NCBI GenBank assembly: GCA_015234045.1
Contig: JADFWU010000008.1
Coordinates: 1 to 64,000, forward strand
Origin: Magnetococcales bacterium
GTDB taxonomy: Bacteria > Pseudomonadota > Magnetococcia > Magnetococcales > JADFWU01
Length of the DNA: 64,000 nt
Direction of reading: 5' to 3'
The translations under genes and the position numbers were made by a program. Below are positions 43,857-53,514 of the stretch, piece by piece (the first letter of the stretch is position 1; each line of letters opens with the position of its first letter). A model generated the notes under the pieces. It did not search any database. It worked only from the letters and a program-made list of their open reading frames with translations, and was not told the origin of the DNA.

Positions 43857-44047
43857 TAGGCTTAAACCTTTTATATTTCAAAGAGTAGTTCTGGATTATT
43901 GGATGCTTGAGTTTATTCACTTCCTATTGATGAAATAGACTTACACCATTCTTAAAAGCAAACTACACAGCACTATTTGGACAAATACTAACAGAGAATG
44001 CAGCGCTCGACAATCATGCCTTTTTCGTTGTAATGGTTATGGATTAC

Positions 44048-44947
44048 CTATTTTTTTCCCATTTCTTCAGAGAGCAACAGCATAAGACTGGAGGTATCAA
44101 ACCGATTTCCACCACGCCCTACAACCTCTGAATAGAACTGATCCACCAACGCTGTAACCGGCAACTGCGCGCCATTTCTTCGTGCCTCATCAAGACAAAA
44201 TCCCAAATCCTTACGCATCCAATCCACCGCAAATCCGAAATCATACTCGCCGGCCAGCATGGTTTCACCACGATTATCCAACTGCCAGGATTGTGCAGCC
44301 CCTTTTCCAAGCGCCTTTAGAACCCGCTCGCCATCCAACCCCGCTTTTTGAGAAAAAGCCAAACCCTCTGCCAAACTCTGAATCAGACCCGCTAAAAAGA
44401 TCTGATTGACCATCTTAGTCAATTGACCTGAACCGATTTCGCCCATATGCGTTATCGACCGCGCATAACAAGACATAATGGGCTCTGCCAAATCATAGTC
44501 CCTTTGCTCTCCACCCACCATGATAGTGAGTTGGCCATTTTCCGCACCTGCCTGGCCACCAGAAACAGGCGCATCCAAATAGCCTTTGCCTTCCCTCTTC
44601 ATCAGAGAAGAGAGTTCACGAGCCACTTGTGCCGAAGTGGTGGTATGATCAACAAACAGACTTTTCGCTTTCATGCCTGCCATTATCCCTTGTTCACCAA
44701 GCACCACAGAGCGTAAATCATCATCGTTGCCAACACAGGCAAAAATCACATCCGCTTTTGAGGCGGCTTCAGCCGGTGAATTGGCAATCGCGCCACCATA
44801 CTGAACTTTCCAGGCTTTTGCCGTATCCAAGGTACGATTGTAAACGGTCACATGATGTCCTGATTGCGCCAAGTGACCCGCCATTGGCAACCCCATAACA
44901 CCCAAACCAATAAAGGCAACATATTGTGGCAGAACATGTTCCATCAT
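44048..44947 (-). CDS. 3-hydroxyisobutyrate dehydrogenase-family oxidoreductase
   Basis: A 299-residue beta-hydroxyacid dehydrogenase. NAD(P) motif VAFIGLGVMGLPMAGHLA, the substrate-binding DAPVSGGQAGAENGQLTIM, and the catalytic Lys in GSGQLTKMVNQI are present. Family members reduce or oxidise 3-hydroxyisobutyrate, tartronate semialdehyde or succinic semialdehyde (GarR, GlxR, GHR types); the choice cannot be made here. The ATG at 44947 has an AGGAAAAGGG site upstream; an in-frame start 13 codons earlier is less likely. Single gene; a MITE-like element lies in its upstream region. Confidence 0.92.
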   Translation of the reverse strand: MMEHVLPQYVAFIGLGVMGLPMAGHLAQSGHHVTVYNRTLDTAKAWKVQYGGAIANSPAEAASKADVIFACVGNDDDLRSVVLGEQGIMAGMKAKSLFVDHTTTSAQVARELSSLMKREGKGYLDAPVSGGQAGAENGQLTIMVGGEQRDYDLAEPIMSCYARSITHMGEIGSGQLTKMVNQIFLAGLIQSLAEGLAFSQKAGLDGERVLKALGKGAAQSWQLDNRGETMLAGEYDFGFAVDWMRKDLGFCLDEARRNGAQLPVTALVDQFYSEVVGRGGNRFDTSSLMLLLSEEMGKK

Positions 44948-44986
44948 CTGACCCTTTTCCTGATTGCATATTTTAAATTGTACCAA

Positions 44987-45129
44987 GCGTTACTCAGTTG
45001 AATGAATTTCATACTCGTCATTCCCGCCAAAGCGGAAATCCAGTTTGGTTTTCTGCCCCTTGGATTCCCGCTTTGTGGGAATGAGGGAACACGCTTTGAT
45101 GCTTTTTTCAACCGGGAACTGCGTAACGC
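44987..45129. repeat. MITE-like element, copy C
   Basis: About 143 nt. Ends GCGTTACTCAGTTGAATG and AACTGCGTAACGC are inverted. The centre is a second inverted repeat, TCATTCCCGCCAAAGCGG against a near-complement ending CCCGCTTTGTGGGAATGA, a motif seen widely in proteobacterial intergenic repeats. It lies between the divergent dehydrogenase and RND adaptor genes. Confidence 0.75.
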
Positions 45130-45251
45130 CCATGTAACATCTATTCTATTGAATCATTAAAAATTGTAACCCTGTTTTCTTCACTGTTCCATATACCATA
45201 CAATAGCGTGTCAGTTAACACCTCTATTCAGATAGTAGAAAAATTGCCCTT

Positions 45252-46430
45252 ATGAAACCCATTGTGAAACATCTTTTCATCCCATTGATCATCCTGGGTA
45301 TTGGTGGCGCAGGTATTGCGAAATTTGCCTTGCGAAAAGAGACGGTTGAGACAATCGAACCGATTGCACATGTAGTACCTGTCTCGGTCATCACGGTTCA
45401 GCCAGAAAATCATCCGATTCTGATTCCAGCGACTGGCGTTGTTGAAGCAGAACAAATTTGGCCCGTACAACCCGAGATTTCAGGGCGCATCCGCTTCCGT
45501 CATGCTGATTTCTCTCCAGGAAAACGGATCAAAGCTGGTGTAGAAATCCTTTCTCTTGATCCTGCCGAATACCTTATCGTCCGAGATCAGGAACAGGGTC
45601 GTGTTACCACAGCCAAAGCGCAATTAACCATTGAAAAAGGACGGCAGCGCGTTGCCGAAAAAGATTGGAAACTCTTTGAACAATCCAGCGCTCCCGGAAA
45701 AACCGCCTTGGCGTTGCGTAAGCCCCATCTTGCCTCTGTTCAGGGACAATTAACCACGGCTATAGCGGGTCTATCCCGTGCAGAACTCAATCTCAAACGT
45801 ACCCATCTGATCACACCGTTTTCCGGCGTTGTTATTTCAGAAAATGTCGCGCTGGGTCAATGGATTACACCGGGTGTGACACTGGGCAGAATCATGGCTA
45901 CGGAACGATTCAGAATTCGCGTTTCACTGCCACATGGTACGTTGGATCATATTCGTTTTTCCGATGAAAAATCAGGCCAAACCGGCTCCACTGTGACCAT
46001 TGATCGTGATGCGGGTTCCGGTGAAATTCTTAACAGGACAGCTACGGTAACCCACCGTCTACCAGAGATGGAAGCCAATGGCCGACGACCGCAAATCCTG
46101 GTCGAAATTGATAATCCTTTTGATCCGCCAAAAGACGGTAAAACCATTCATGCCAATGCCCTTGTCGAGATGACGATTCAAGGTAAAACACTTGATCATA
46201 GTTTCAAGCTGCCTCATGAAGCGGTTCGGGAAGGCCACTATATCTGGGTCGTTAATGCGGATAACCGAATTGAAAAACGCTTGATTGATATTGCATGGCG
46301 TCATCATGATTATCTTCTGGCTACAGGCAATATCACGGCTGGTGAGCGTGTCGTTGTTTCCTCACTTTCTCAAGCGGTAAACGGCGTTGACGTGCGTATT
46401 ATCGAAGGCGATGAGGTTGAAAAACCATGA
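45252..46430 (+). CDS. RND efflux periplasmic adaptor (membrane-fusion protein)
   Basis: A 392-residue adaptor with an N-terminal membrane anchor (about residues 8-26). A lipoyl half (ISGRIRFRHADFSPGKRIKAGVEILSLD), a helical hairpin, and a second half (RTHLITPFSGVVISENVALGQWITPG) follow, then beta-barrel and membrane-proximal domains. It links the RND pump encoded next to an outer-membrane duct. The stop overlaps the pump start as ATGA. No TolC gene is in this operon, so it may use a duct encoded elsewhere. Confidence 0.93.
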   Translation: MKPIVKHLFIPLIILGIGGAGIAKFALRKETVETIEPIAHVVPVSVITVQPENHPILIPATGVVEAEQIWPVQPEISGRIRFRHADFSPGKRIKAGVEILSLDPAEYLIVRDQEQGRVTTAKAQLTIEKGRQRVAEKDWKLFEQSSAPGKTALALRKPHLASVQGQLTTAIAGLSRAELNLKRTHLITPFSGVVISENVALGQWITPGVTLGRIMATERFRIRVSLPHGTLDHIRFSDEKSGQTGSTVTIDRDAGSGEILNRTATVTHRLPEMEANGRRPQILVEIDNPFDPPKDGKTIHANALVEMTIQGKTLDHSFKLPHEAVREGHYIWVVNADNRIEKRLIDIAWRHHDYLLATGNITAGERVVVSSLSQAVNGVDVRIIEGDEVEKP

Positions 46431-49400
46431 TCGCGCCTGCCAGAGTCGTTAAAAAATCCGGCGTTATTGCCTGGATGGCACAAAACAGCGTTTCAGCCAA
46501 TCTTCTCATGTTGGTGTTAATGATTGGTGGATTGGTGGGCGCATTTTCGGTCAAGCAGGAAGTTTTTCCTGAATTTGATCTCGACTTGATCAGCGTTTCT
46601 GTACCCTACCCTGGCGCAACTCCTGAAGATGTTGAACAAGGGATTATTCTCTCCATTGAAGAGGCTGTCCGTAGCCTGGATGGCGTGAAACGGGTCTCCT
46701 CCGTTGCTGCTGAAGGCGCTGGAAACGTCAATCTGGAACTCTATTTTGATGCTGATCCGATTACGGTTCTATCTGATGTGAAAAATGCTGTGGACCGTAT
46801 CACCACCTTTCCCGAAGAAGCTGAAGAACCAACTGTTGCTATCCTGGCACCAAAGAGAGAAGTGATTTTCCTGGTAATTGCCGCTGAAGAAAGTCTGAAA
46901 ACACTTCATAATCTCGCTGAAAAAGCGCGGGAATCCTTACTGGCTTTTGATGAGATCAGTCAAGTGGAAGTACAGGGTCTTCCCGATCTTGAAATCCGCG
47001 TGGAAATTCCTCAAAGCCGTTTGGAAGCACTCAATATGACGCTTGCCGAGGTTGCAACACGCATTCGGGCTGCGTCAAAGGATCTGCCCGCAGGCGGTAT
47101 CAAAACAGGATCTGGAGAACTCTTGGTCCGTGTTGATGATAGAAGACGATCCGGGCCTGAACTGGCCAATATTGTGATCAAAAATGCATCCAATGGCCAT
47201 ACTGTTCTGCTTGGAGAAATCGCCACCATCTATGATGACTACGCCCAAACCGATCAGACCACACATTACTATGGTAAACCAGCAGTCTATTTGACTATCT
47301 ACAGAATCGGCGATGAAACACCTCAGGAAGTTGCCAATGCGGTGAAGAATTACGCTCAGACACTGCAACAACAGCTTCCCGATCACTTCATGGTCGGCAC
47401 ATGGGATGATGATTCGGAAAAGCTTCAGGCACGTATTGAGCTATTGGTACGTAATGCCGCGTTGGGCCTTGTGATGGTATTGATCATTCTGGCGCTTTTT
47501 CTGGATTATCGGTTGGCACTCTGGGTTGCTCTGGGTATTCCCGTGTCATTTTTAGGCGCATTTATGATTATGCCCGGCGCGGATCTTTCCATCAATATGG
47601 TAACGCTGTTTGCCTTCATCATCACGTTGGGTATGGTCGTGGATGACGCCATCGTCGTTGGTGAAAATATCCATGCACATATGCGGACCGGTCAATCCCG
47701 TCTGGATGCCGCAATTGCCGGTGCTCAAGAGATGGCTACACCGGTTACTTTTTCAATTCTGACCACTTGCGCCGCCTTTTTACCGCTATTCTTTATCCCT
47801 GGATTCATGGGCAAGATTTTTGGGCTCATTCCAGCCGTTGTTCTAGCCGTGTTAATCTTCTCTCTGTTGGAATCTTTTTGGGTACTGCCTGCCCATTTAG
47901 GACATGGAGATAAACTGGATAACAGTAATAGAAATTGGGCAGACAGGATTCAAGATAAAGTGAACTATGGGCTGAATCACTTTATCAACAATATGTATGC
48001 ACCGTTCTTGAAGCGTTCGCTGAATTATCGATATATCACTATGGCCATTGCGACACTGTTATTTGTTGGAACGGTCGTTGTGGTGGTCAAAGGCGCAGTA
48101 CCATTCAACTTCTTTCCCAAAGTGGAAGCAGACCGTGTTCGGGTCACCCTTCGTTTGCCATTTGGCGCACCGGTTGAACAGACCCAGCATGCTCTCAAAC
48201 AAGCGGACGCAACAGCCAAAGCCATTATCAAACAGCTTAATGCAGAAGATCAGGTTCGAGGCTGGGTCACCTTGTCTGGACACAGTTTTTCAGGCGGTGG
48301 CCATGGTCCGACAAGCGCTTCCAATTCTGGAAGCCATCTTGGCTCCATTCAGGTCAGTTTAATCCCTCAGGACCAGGGCGGCACACTTCGTGCGGCCAAA
48401 CTCTCCAAAGCCTGGGCTAAGGCAATGCCACAACTGCCCGGTGTCGAGGCGATACAATTTCAACATAGTGCCGGCCCCGGTGCTGGTGCTGATATCAATG
48501 TTCAGGTTTCACATAGAAACCGTGCAACCCTGATCACCGCTTCAAATTGGCTTACTCAAGAGATGCGCGGCATTGATAACCTGATCAACGTTGATAATGA
48601 TTTTTCCGGCGGCAAACCGCAAATCAGCTTTCAACTACGCGAAAGCGCTCATCAATTGGGTATTACATCCGATGAAGTAGCCCGCCAACTTCGCGCCAGC
48701 TACTACGGGGCAGAAGCGCTACGGGATCAGCGTGGACGACTCACCTATAAGGTTATGGTACGTTTACCAGAATCTGAACGCATCTCAGAAGATAATTTAA
48801 GACAACTTTTGATCCAGACACCAACTGGTGGCGCTGTTCCACTCTATCAACTGGTTACCCTTTCCCGTGGGCGCGCACCTACCGTGATTCGTCGTGAAGA
48901 GGGTTTGCGGGTGATCAATGTTTCTGGTGAGTTGTTACCAGGCATAAAAACGCCGCGCCCAATTCTTACGATCCTTGAGAAAAAACTTTTCCCTCAACTG
49001 AAAGAACGTTTCCCTGAAATTGAGTTAACGCTAACCGGCCAACAACGCGAACAGGGTGAAACCTTTTCCAGTTTGAAAACCAACTACCCTTTGGCTCTGT
49101 TTGTCATCTTTGCTCTGATTGCTATTCCGTTTAAGAGCTATGTTCAGCCGATCATTATCATGTCTGTGATTCCACTTGGATTTGTGGGTGCAGTCGTGGG
49201 TCATTGGATCATGGGATTTGGTTTGAGTATGGTCAGCCTCTTGGGCATCGTTGCCCTATCTGGCGTGGTGGTCAATGACTCGCTTGTACTCATTCATGCC
49301 ACTAATCAAGCACGTCACTCTGGTAAAGGTGCCCTTGAGGCGATCATTTTTGGTGGTGTACGGCGGTTTCGACCTATTTTGCTCACCTCATTGACCACCT

Positions 49401-49567
49401 TTTTCGGTCTGGTGCCGATGATTTTGGAAACATCCATTCAGGCACGTTTCCTTATTCCCATGGCGTTAAGCCTTGGTTTTGGTGTACTTTTTGCCACATT
49501 TATCGTTTTAATTGTGGTTCCAGCTTTATATCTGATTCTGGAAAAGGATATATTAAGGCGGGTTTGA
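46427..49567 (+). CDS. RND-family multidrug/efflux transporter (HAE1/AcrB-like)
   Basis: A 1046-residue inner-membrane pump of standard AcrB size, with 12 membrane segments and two large periplasmic loops. The N-terminus SVSANLLMLVLMIGGLVGAF and YPGATPEDVEQGI are typical. The proton-relay Asp pair is in TLGMVVDDAIVVGENI, and the second-half motif is GVVVNDSLVLIHATNQ. It exports small molecules by proton motive force. Sequence features such as FPEFDLDLISVSVPYPGA suggest the less-studied HAE1 branch; substrate unknown. Confidence 0.95.
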   Translation: MIAPARVVKKSGVIAWMAQNSVSANLLMLVLMIGGLVGAFSVKQEVFPEFDLDLISVSVPYPGATPEDVEQGIILSIEEAVRSLDGVKRVSSVAAEGAGNVNLELYFDADPITVLSDVKNAVDRITTFPEEAEEPTVAILAPKREVIFLVIAAEESLKTLHNLAEKARESLLAFDEISQVEVQGLPDLEIRVEIPQSRLEALNMTLAEVATRIRAASKDLPAGGIKTGSGELLVRVDDRRRSGPELANIVIKNASNGHTVLLGEIATIYDDYAQTDQTTHYYGKPAVYLTIYRIGDETPQEVANAVKNYAQTLQQQLPDHFMVGTWDDDSEKLQARIELLVRNAALGLVMVLIILALFLDYRLALWVALGIPVSFLGAFMIMPGADLSINMVTLFAFIITLGMVVDDAIVVGENIHAHMRTGQSRLDAAIAGAQEMATPVTFSILTTCAAFLPLFFIPGFMGKIFGLIPAVVLAVLIFSLLESFWVLPAHLGHGDKLDNSNRNWADRIQDKVNYGLNHFINNMYAPFLKRSLNYRYITMAIATLLFVGTVVVVVKGAVPFNFFPKVEADRVRVTLRLPFGAPVEQTQHALKQADATAKAIIKQLNAEDQVRGWVTLSGHSFSGGGHGPTSASNSGSHLGSIQVSLIPQDQGGTLRAAKLSKAWAKAMPQLPGVEAIQFQHSAGPGAGADINVQVSHRNRATLITASNWLTQEMRGIDNLINVDNDFSGGKPQISFQLRESAHQLGITSDEVARQLRASYYGAEALRDQRGRLTYKVMVRLPESERISEDNLRQLLIQTPTGGAVPLYQLVTLSRGRAPTVIRREEGLRVINVSGELLPGIKTPRPILTILEKKLFPQLKERFPEIELTLTGQQREQGETFSSLKTNYPLALFVIFALIAIPFKSYVQPIIIMSVIPLGFVGAVVGHWIMGFGLSMVSLLGIVALSGVVVNDSLVLIHATNQARHSGKGALEAIIFGGVRRFRPILLTSLTTFFGLVPMILETSIQARFLIPMALSLGFGVLFATFIVLIVVPALYLILEKDILRRV

Positions 49568-49596
49568 ACTTTTACTGAACAGGATACCATTCTGTC

Positions 49597-49815
49597 ATGA
49601 GTAGTACTTTTTCTCCGTTTCGTCCTCAAAATCTTACTGTTTTACTTGGTGGTCTGGCTTGGCTGGTCTTTTTCAAGATTCTTGATTTGGAAACATGGCA
49701 ATCATGGACGCTGTTTATCCTGGTGGTCGCAATCGCCCTTATCGGTCTGATGATTCAATTTAAATATCGTCTGAAAAAAGCACGAGAAGAGATGTCGCAC
49801 GAACAGAATAAATAG
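49597..49815 (+). CDS. small membrane protein, 72 aa
   Basis: A 72-residue protein with two hydrophobic helices (LTVLLGGLAWLVFFKIL and WTLFILVVAIALIGLMI) and a basic, charged tail that probably faces the cytoplasm. Family not recognised. It follows the RND pump by 29 nt and ends in the terminator, so it is probably the third gene of the pump operon, perhaps a small accessory subunit. Confidence 0.7.
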   Translation: MSSTFSPFRPQNLTVLLGGLAWLVFFKILDLETWQSWTLFILVVAIALIGLMIQFKYRLKKAREEMSHEQNK

Positions 49816-49854
49816 TCGAATCATACCCATTCTAAATATGATTCGACTATTTTT
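49813..49854. terminator. rho-independent terminator overlapping a stop codon
   Basis: A 12-bp perfect stem TAGTCGAATCAT/ATGATTCGACTA with a T5 tract. The left arm begins at the TAG stop of the 72-aa gene. Both orientations have some T tract, so it may also serve the convergent metZ. Confidence 0.8.
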
Positions 49855-49874
49855 ATCTGCTCAGTTTCGGAGAA

Positions 49875-51083
49875 TTAACCAAGCTGTTTCAATGCTTGAT
49901 CCAGATCGGCAAGAATATCTTCGGCATCTTCAATACCAATAGAGAAGCGCACCAATCCATCATAAACACCCGCAGCCTCTCGTTGTTCACTACTCAGACG
50001 TGAATGAGTGGTTGTGGCTGGATGTGTAACCAATGTGCGTACATCGCCAAGATTAGCAGTAATAGTGGCCATTTCCAGCGCATCAATAAAGACGTGCGCC
50101 TCTTGTATCGTATCGAAAATCACACAAACCAACGCGCCAAAGCCTGTCATCTGCTTCTTGGCCAGCTCATGTTGTGGATGATGGCTCAACCCTGGAAAAT
50201 GGACTTTTCCACGTGTACGTGGATGTTCATCAAGAAAGTGAGCCACCTTCATGGCATTGCTACAGTGGCGTTCCATCCGCAACGGCAATGTTTCCAAACT
50301 CTTGTAGAGCACCCAGGCATTGAAGGACGACAAAGTAGGCCCAGTATTGCGGATAAACGGAAAGATATCATCCATCAACAACGATTCCGCACCAATAATC
50401 GCCCCACCAAGCACTCTTCCCTGACCATCAATAAACTTGGTAGCAGACTGAACGACGATATCTGCACCCAACGCCAACGGCTGTTGCAAACAAGGCGTAC
50501 AGAATACGTTATCCACGACCAGAGTAAGCCCATTTTCCTTACTCAATGCGGATAAAGCCGTCAGATCCACCATTTCTAAAGTAGGATTAGCCGGTGTTTC
50601 GACAAACAGCATTTTAGTATTGGGCCGGATAGCGGCTTTCCAGGCATTCAGATCGGACAACGCCACCGGTGTCACTTCAATACCGAGTTTTTCCAAAACG
50701 CCATGCGCAACGTTAAGTGTCGAACCAAAAACCGAACGACTGATAACCAAATGATCACCCGCAGACAACAGCGCCAGAAAGACCGTACTGATTGCAGACA
50801 TTCCCGAAGCAGTCGCCAAAGCCCGTTCACCCCCCTCCATAGCGGCCATACGCTCTTCAAAAGCGGTAACACTGGGATTGGTAAACCGGCTATAGATGTT
50901 GCCATCAACCTCACCTGCAAACACGGCTTGACCATAGGCGGCATCTTCAAAAACATAGCTGGAATTCAAAAAGATAGGCGCACTATTTTCACGCTCATCA
51001 GAAAATTTACGCCCAGCATTGACCGCAATAGTGGCCATTTTGGTTCCGGTATTCGATTTTTTGTTACCCTTATCACTACTCAT
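49875..51083 (-). CDS. metZ: O-succinylhomoserine sulfhydrylase
   Basis: A 402-residue PLP enzyme of the Cys/Met metabolism family. The PLP lysine is in VQSATKFIDGQGRVLGG; the FIDGQGR sequence is characteristic of MetZ. YSRFTNPSVTAFEERMAAMEGGE and ETPANPTLEMVDL are family motifs. It makes homocysteine from O-succinylhomoserine and sulfide in methionine synthesis. Cystathionine-gamma-synthase activity is the alternative. GAGGG precedes the ATG. Confidence 0.93.
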   Translation of the reverse strand: MSSDKGNKKSNTGTKMATIAVNAGRKFSDERENSAPIFLNSSYVFEDAAYGQAVFAGEVDGNIYSRFTNPSVTAFEERMAAMEGGERALATASGMSAISTVFLALLSAGDHLVISRSVFGSTLNVAHGVLEKLGIEVTPVALSDLNAWKAAIRPNTKMLFVETPANPTLEMVDLTALSALSKENGLTLVVDNVFCTPCLQQPLALGADIVVQSATKFIDGQGRVLGGAIIGAESLLMDDIFPFIRNTGPTLSSFNAWVLYKSLETLPLRMERHCSNAMKVAHFLDEHPRTRGKVHFPGLSHHPQHELAKKQMTGFGALVCVIFDTIQEAHVFIDALEMATITANLGDVRTLVTHPATTTHSRLSSEQREAAGVYDGLVRFSIGIEDAEDILADLDQALKQLG

Positions 51084-51229
51084 AGCGCCCTCAATATAAA
51101 ATCAATTCAGTGCTTAATTATGTCTTTCTTGTTGCTAGAAAACAATGCGTTGGAAAAAAAATATTTGCCTTAAACCATCATTTTCATTACCGTGTGCAAA
51201 AGAAAAAAAACAGTCCACGCTTCATCTGT

Positions 51230-51315
51230 GCCCGCGTGGCGAAACTGGTATACGCTGCGGACTTAAAATCCGCTGGTCCTAGACCGTCCCGGTTCAAATC
51301 CGGGCGCGGGCACCA
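51230..51315 (+). tRNA. tRNA-Leu(UAA)
   Basis: An 86-nt class II tRNA with encoded CCA. Acceptor GCCCGCG/CGCGGGC. Anticodon stem GCGGA/TCCGC holds loop CTTAAAA, giving UAA. Variable arm TGGTCCTAGACCG and T arm CCCGG-TTCAAAT-CCGGG. Confidence 0.97.
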
Positions 51316-52365
51316 TAATAAAATCAAACACTTAAGCACAATATTCTATTTTTATATTCAAGATAATCTGTTCCAGTGTGCCAAAATCGTGTCAACAAAT
51401 CAGCACGCCATCAATTCTGCTTTTCATCTCAATCCCTCTATCGCATCCTGAATAGCCGTCATTGCTCGGTTCAATGTAACCGGCACATCAACATCACCCT
51501 TGGCAAAAAGAGGAAAATTGTCCTGGACTTGGGGTCCACCTCAGAATTAGATGGTATTGAGATATGCCCATGTGGCGGATGACTATGTGGCAGGGTGGTT
51601 TGCAGGGAATGTTTGAACTGTTTAGCAATTGGAGGGAGGCCGAGGGGCATTACCCCTCGGATCTGCTCAGCCATTAAACAAGCAATTGTGTTTAGCCAGT
51701 CTCTGTCGCTTCTCTTACTTCACCGGAATCAATCCTCCCGCGAGCAGGACTCCGTCTACTAAGCTTTTTACTACCATAGCCGTATCTCCTCGAAGTACGT
51801 TATTAATAACATAGGAAGGGAGAATCAATTCCGGCTGAATGAAGACCACACAGAGATAACCAATCACAGCCTGAAGAATGCGTGCCCTTTATTCTGTATC
51901 ACACTGCCAATTATATTTCAATCCAATAGATCCTCCACCATTTACAGAAGGCGCAAGTGGGGTGCTTCGGCCTGCTCTTTTCAGTTAGGCATTTCCTCCA
52001 ATTCAGGTTACTCACACAAAACAGCGAGGATCCCTATTTATTCCACAATACATTTATTTATGAAAAATTGACTGCAAAAACAGTGGCTAACACCCAATCA
52101 ATATTTCTTTATTGACATGCGATTCGGTCAGCGTGTATGGTATACGAAGTTTTTATTGGCTATAGAATACTTGAATATGGAAAACAAAGATACTACGCAG
52201 TACCATTGAACCCACGCAGTTTTTGTTGATCTTCGTTGTTTTCAGTACCTTCGCGGTTTTCTGACACATCAATTGATCTTTCAGACCTGTTGTAGAGTAT
52301 GGCTCGCAGTTCGTTTTCTCTCAATGTTACGCCAAATCCCATAATCTATGAAGGAATGTATAATC
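51316..52365. other. long intergenic region with little coding signal
   Basis: About 1 kb between tRNA-Leu(UAA) and the cold-shock gene. Frames here are short and lack plausible starts, except the peptide ORF at 51715-51777. A hairpin CCGAGGGG/CCCCTCGG is at 51640-51660 without a T tract. The last about 180 nt should hold the promoter and the long 5' leader usual for cold-shock genes. It may be the remains of a decayed gene or island. Confidence 0.5.
51715..51777 (-). CDS. possible 20-residue peptide
   Basis: A tiny ORF, MVVKSLVDGVLLAGGLIPVK, with a good ribosome binding site (GAGGAG, 8 nt before the ATG). The frame is open for about 30 more codons upstream without ATG, with the residues IGYLCVVFIQPELILPSYV, so it could be the tail of a longer GTG-started hydrophobic protein. 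Chance cannot be excluded. Confidence 0.25.
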   Translation of the reverse strand: MVVKSLVDGVLLAGGLIPVK

Positions 52366-52578
52366 ATGTCAGAACGCGAAACTGGTACAGTCAAATGGTT
52401 TAACGATGACAAAGGCTTCGGCTTTATCGAGCGCAATGATGGTAAAGGTGATGCTTTTGTTCACCATTCAGCCATTAATGCAAGTGGATTTAAGACGTTG
52501 GCCGAAGGTCAGACCGTTGAATTCTCCGTTGTTCAGGGTCAAAAAGGCGCTGCTTGCGAAAATGTGGTCGCTATCTAA
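52366..52578 (+). CDS. cold-shock protein (CspA family)
   Basis: A 70-residue single OB fold with RNP motifs KGFGFI and DAFVHHSAI, and the start TGTVKWFND. It binds single-stranded RNA and acts as an RNA chaperone. The ATG at 52366 is preferred over one 18 nt upstream because the family begins at this position and AAGGA lies upstream. Confidence 0.96.
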   Translation: MSERETGTVKWFNDDKGFGFIERNDGKGDAFVHHSAINASGFKTLAEGQTVEFSVVQGQKGAACENVVAI

Positions 52579-52603
52579 GCGATTCCATTTAGCTGTTTGA
52601 AAT

Positions 52604-52637
52604 AAAAAAAGCCGTCCTTTAGGACGGCTTTTTTTTG
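52604..52637 (+). terminator. rho-independent terminator
   Basis: AAAAAAAGCCGTCC/GGACGGC followed by T8, 26 nt after the cold-shock gene. Confidence 0.9.
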
Positions 52638-52727
52638 TCAGTCAACATCCGTAAAACATCTTCTTAGAACACGAGAAAGGGCACGCCCTGGAGCATGCCT
52701 TTTCTTATCCAAATCTCTTGGCTATTC

Positions 52728-53231
52728 TCAGGCAGCCTGGTCTGCGGCACGTTCCGCACTTTTCAGCACACCCATCTCTTCCATTGAAAATACTTTTTGG
52801 GTATCCAACAGAATGACAAAGTTATTGCCCTGCTTACCCATTCCTAAAATATAATCAGTATCAATACCAGTACCAATTTTCGGCGCGGGTTCGATGGCAT
52901 CTTTCCTCAGTTCCATCACTTCATTTACCGAATCAGCCATGGCACCGAGAAGCACAGAATCATCCTCATTTATTTTAACTTCAATAATAATAATGCAAGT
53001 ATTGACTGTACGTTCAGCCTGTTCCATGCCAAATTTGATCCGCATATCCACAACCGGTACGACATGACCGCGCAAATTGATCACACCAACCATGAATTCC
53101 GGTGTACTGGGAATCTCAGTAAGACTGGTGAACTCCAACACCTCACGAATCTGGTTGATGGAAACAGCAAACGTTTCCTCAGCCAATGTAAAGGTAAGAA
53201 ACTGGGTCGTACTCATGCTCTGATCACTCAT
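52728..53231 (-). CDS. cheW: CheW-family chemotaxis coupling protein
   Basis: A 167-residue CheW. Motifs include FAVSINQIREVLEF, GVINLRGHVVPVVDMRIKFGM and a C-terminal region with TDYILGMGKQGNNFVILLD. CheW links chemoreceptors to the kinase CheA. The ATG at 53231 has the best spacing from AGGGGG. No other chemotaxis genes adjoin it, so it may be one of several CheW copies. Confidence 0.93.
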   Translation of the reverse strand: MSDQSMSTTQFLTFTLAEETFAVSINQIREVLEFTSLTEIPSTPEFMVGVINLRGHVVPVVDMRIKFGMEQAERTVNTCIIIIEVKINEDDSVLLGAMADSVNEVMELRKDAIEPAPKIGTGIDTDYILGMGKQGNNFVILLDTQKVFSMEEMGVLKSAERAADQAA

Positions 53232-53514
53232 GGCCATATCCCCCTGAGATAGTGGTCGTTAACCTTGCATTGATTATTAGTACTTTGTGAAATATTCCAA
53301 AAAAACGTAATGAAAACCATTACTATAGCAAAACAATCGAACCATATTCACATACCACCTAGGACAGCTATTTCTAATTATTAGTTCAATCGAATAAATT
53401 TATTACATTCTATCATAAAACCAAACCACATGTACATTTTTTTGTATAATTTTTATATAGTTAGGAGTTGATTGACGGGTATGAAATAGTTTGTCCAATA
53501 TTAGATTGGAAAGA

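Noticed and set aside
51110..51582. Plus-strand ORFs of 68 and 113 codons near tRNA-Leu(UAA)
   Set aside because: One runs through the tRNA, and neither has a plausible start or protein-like composition.
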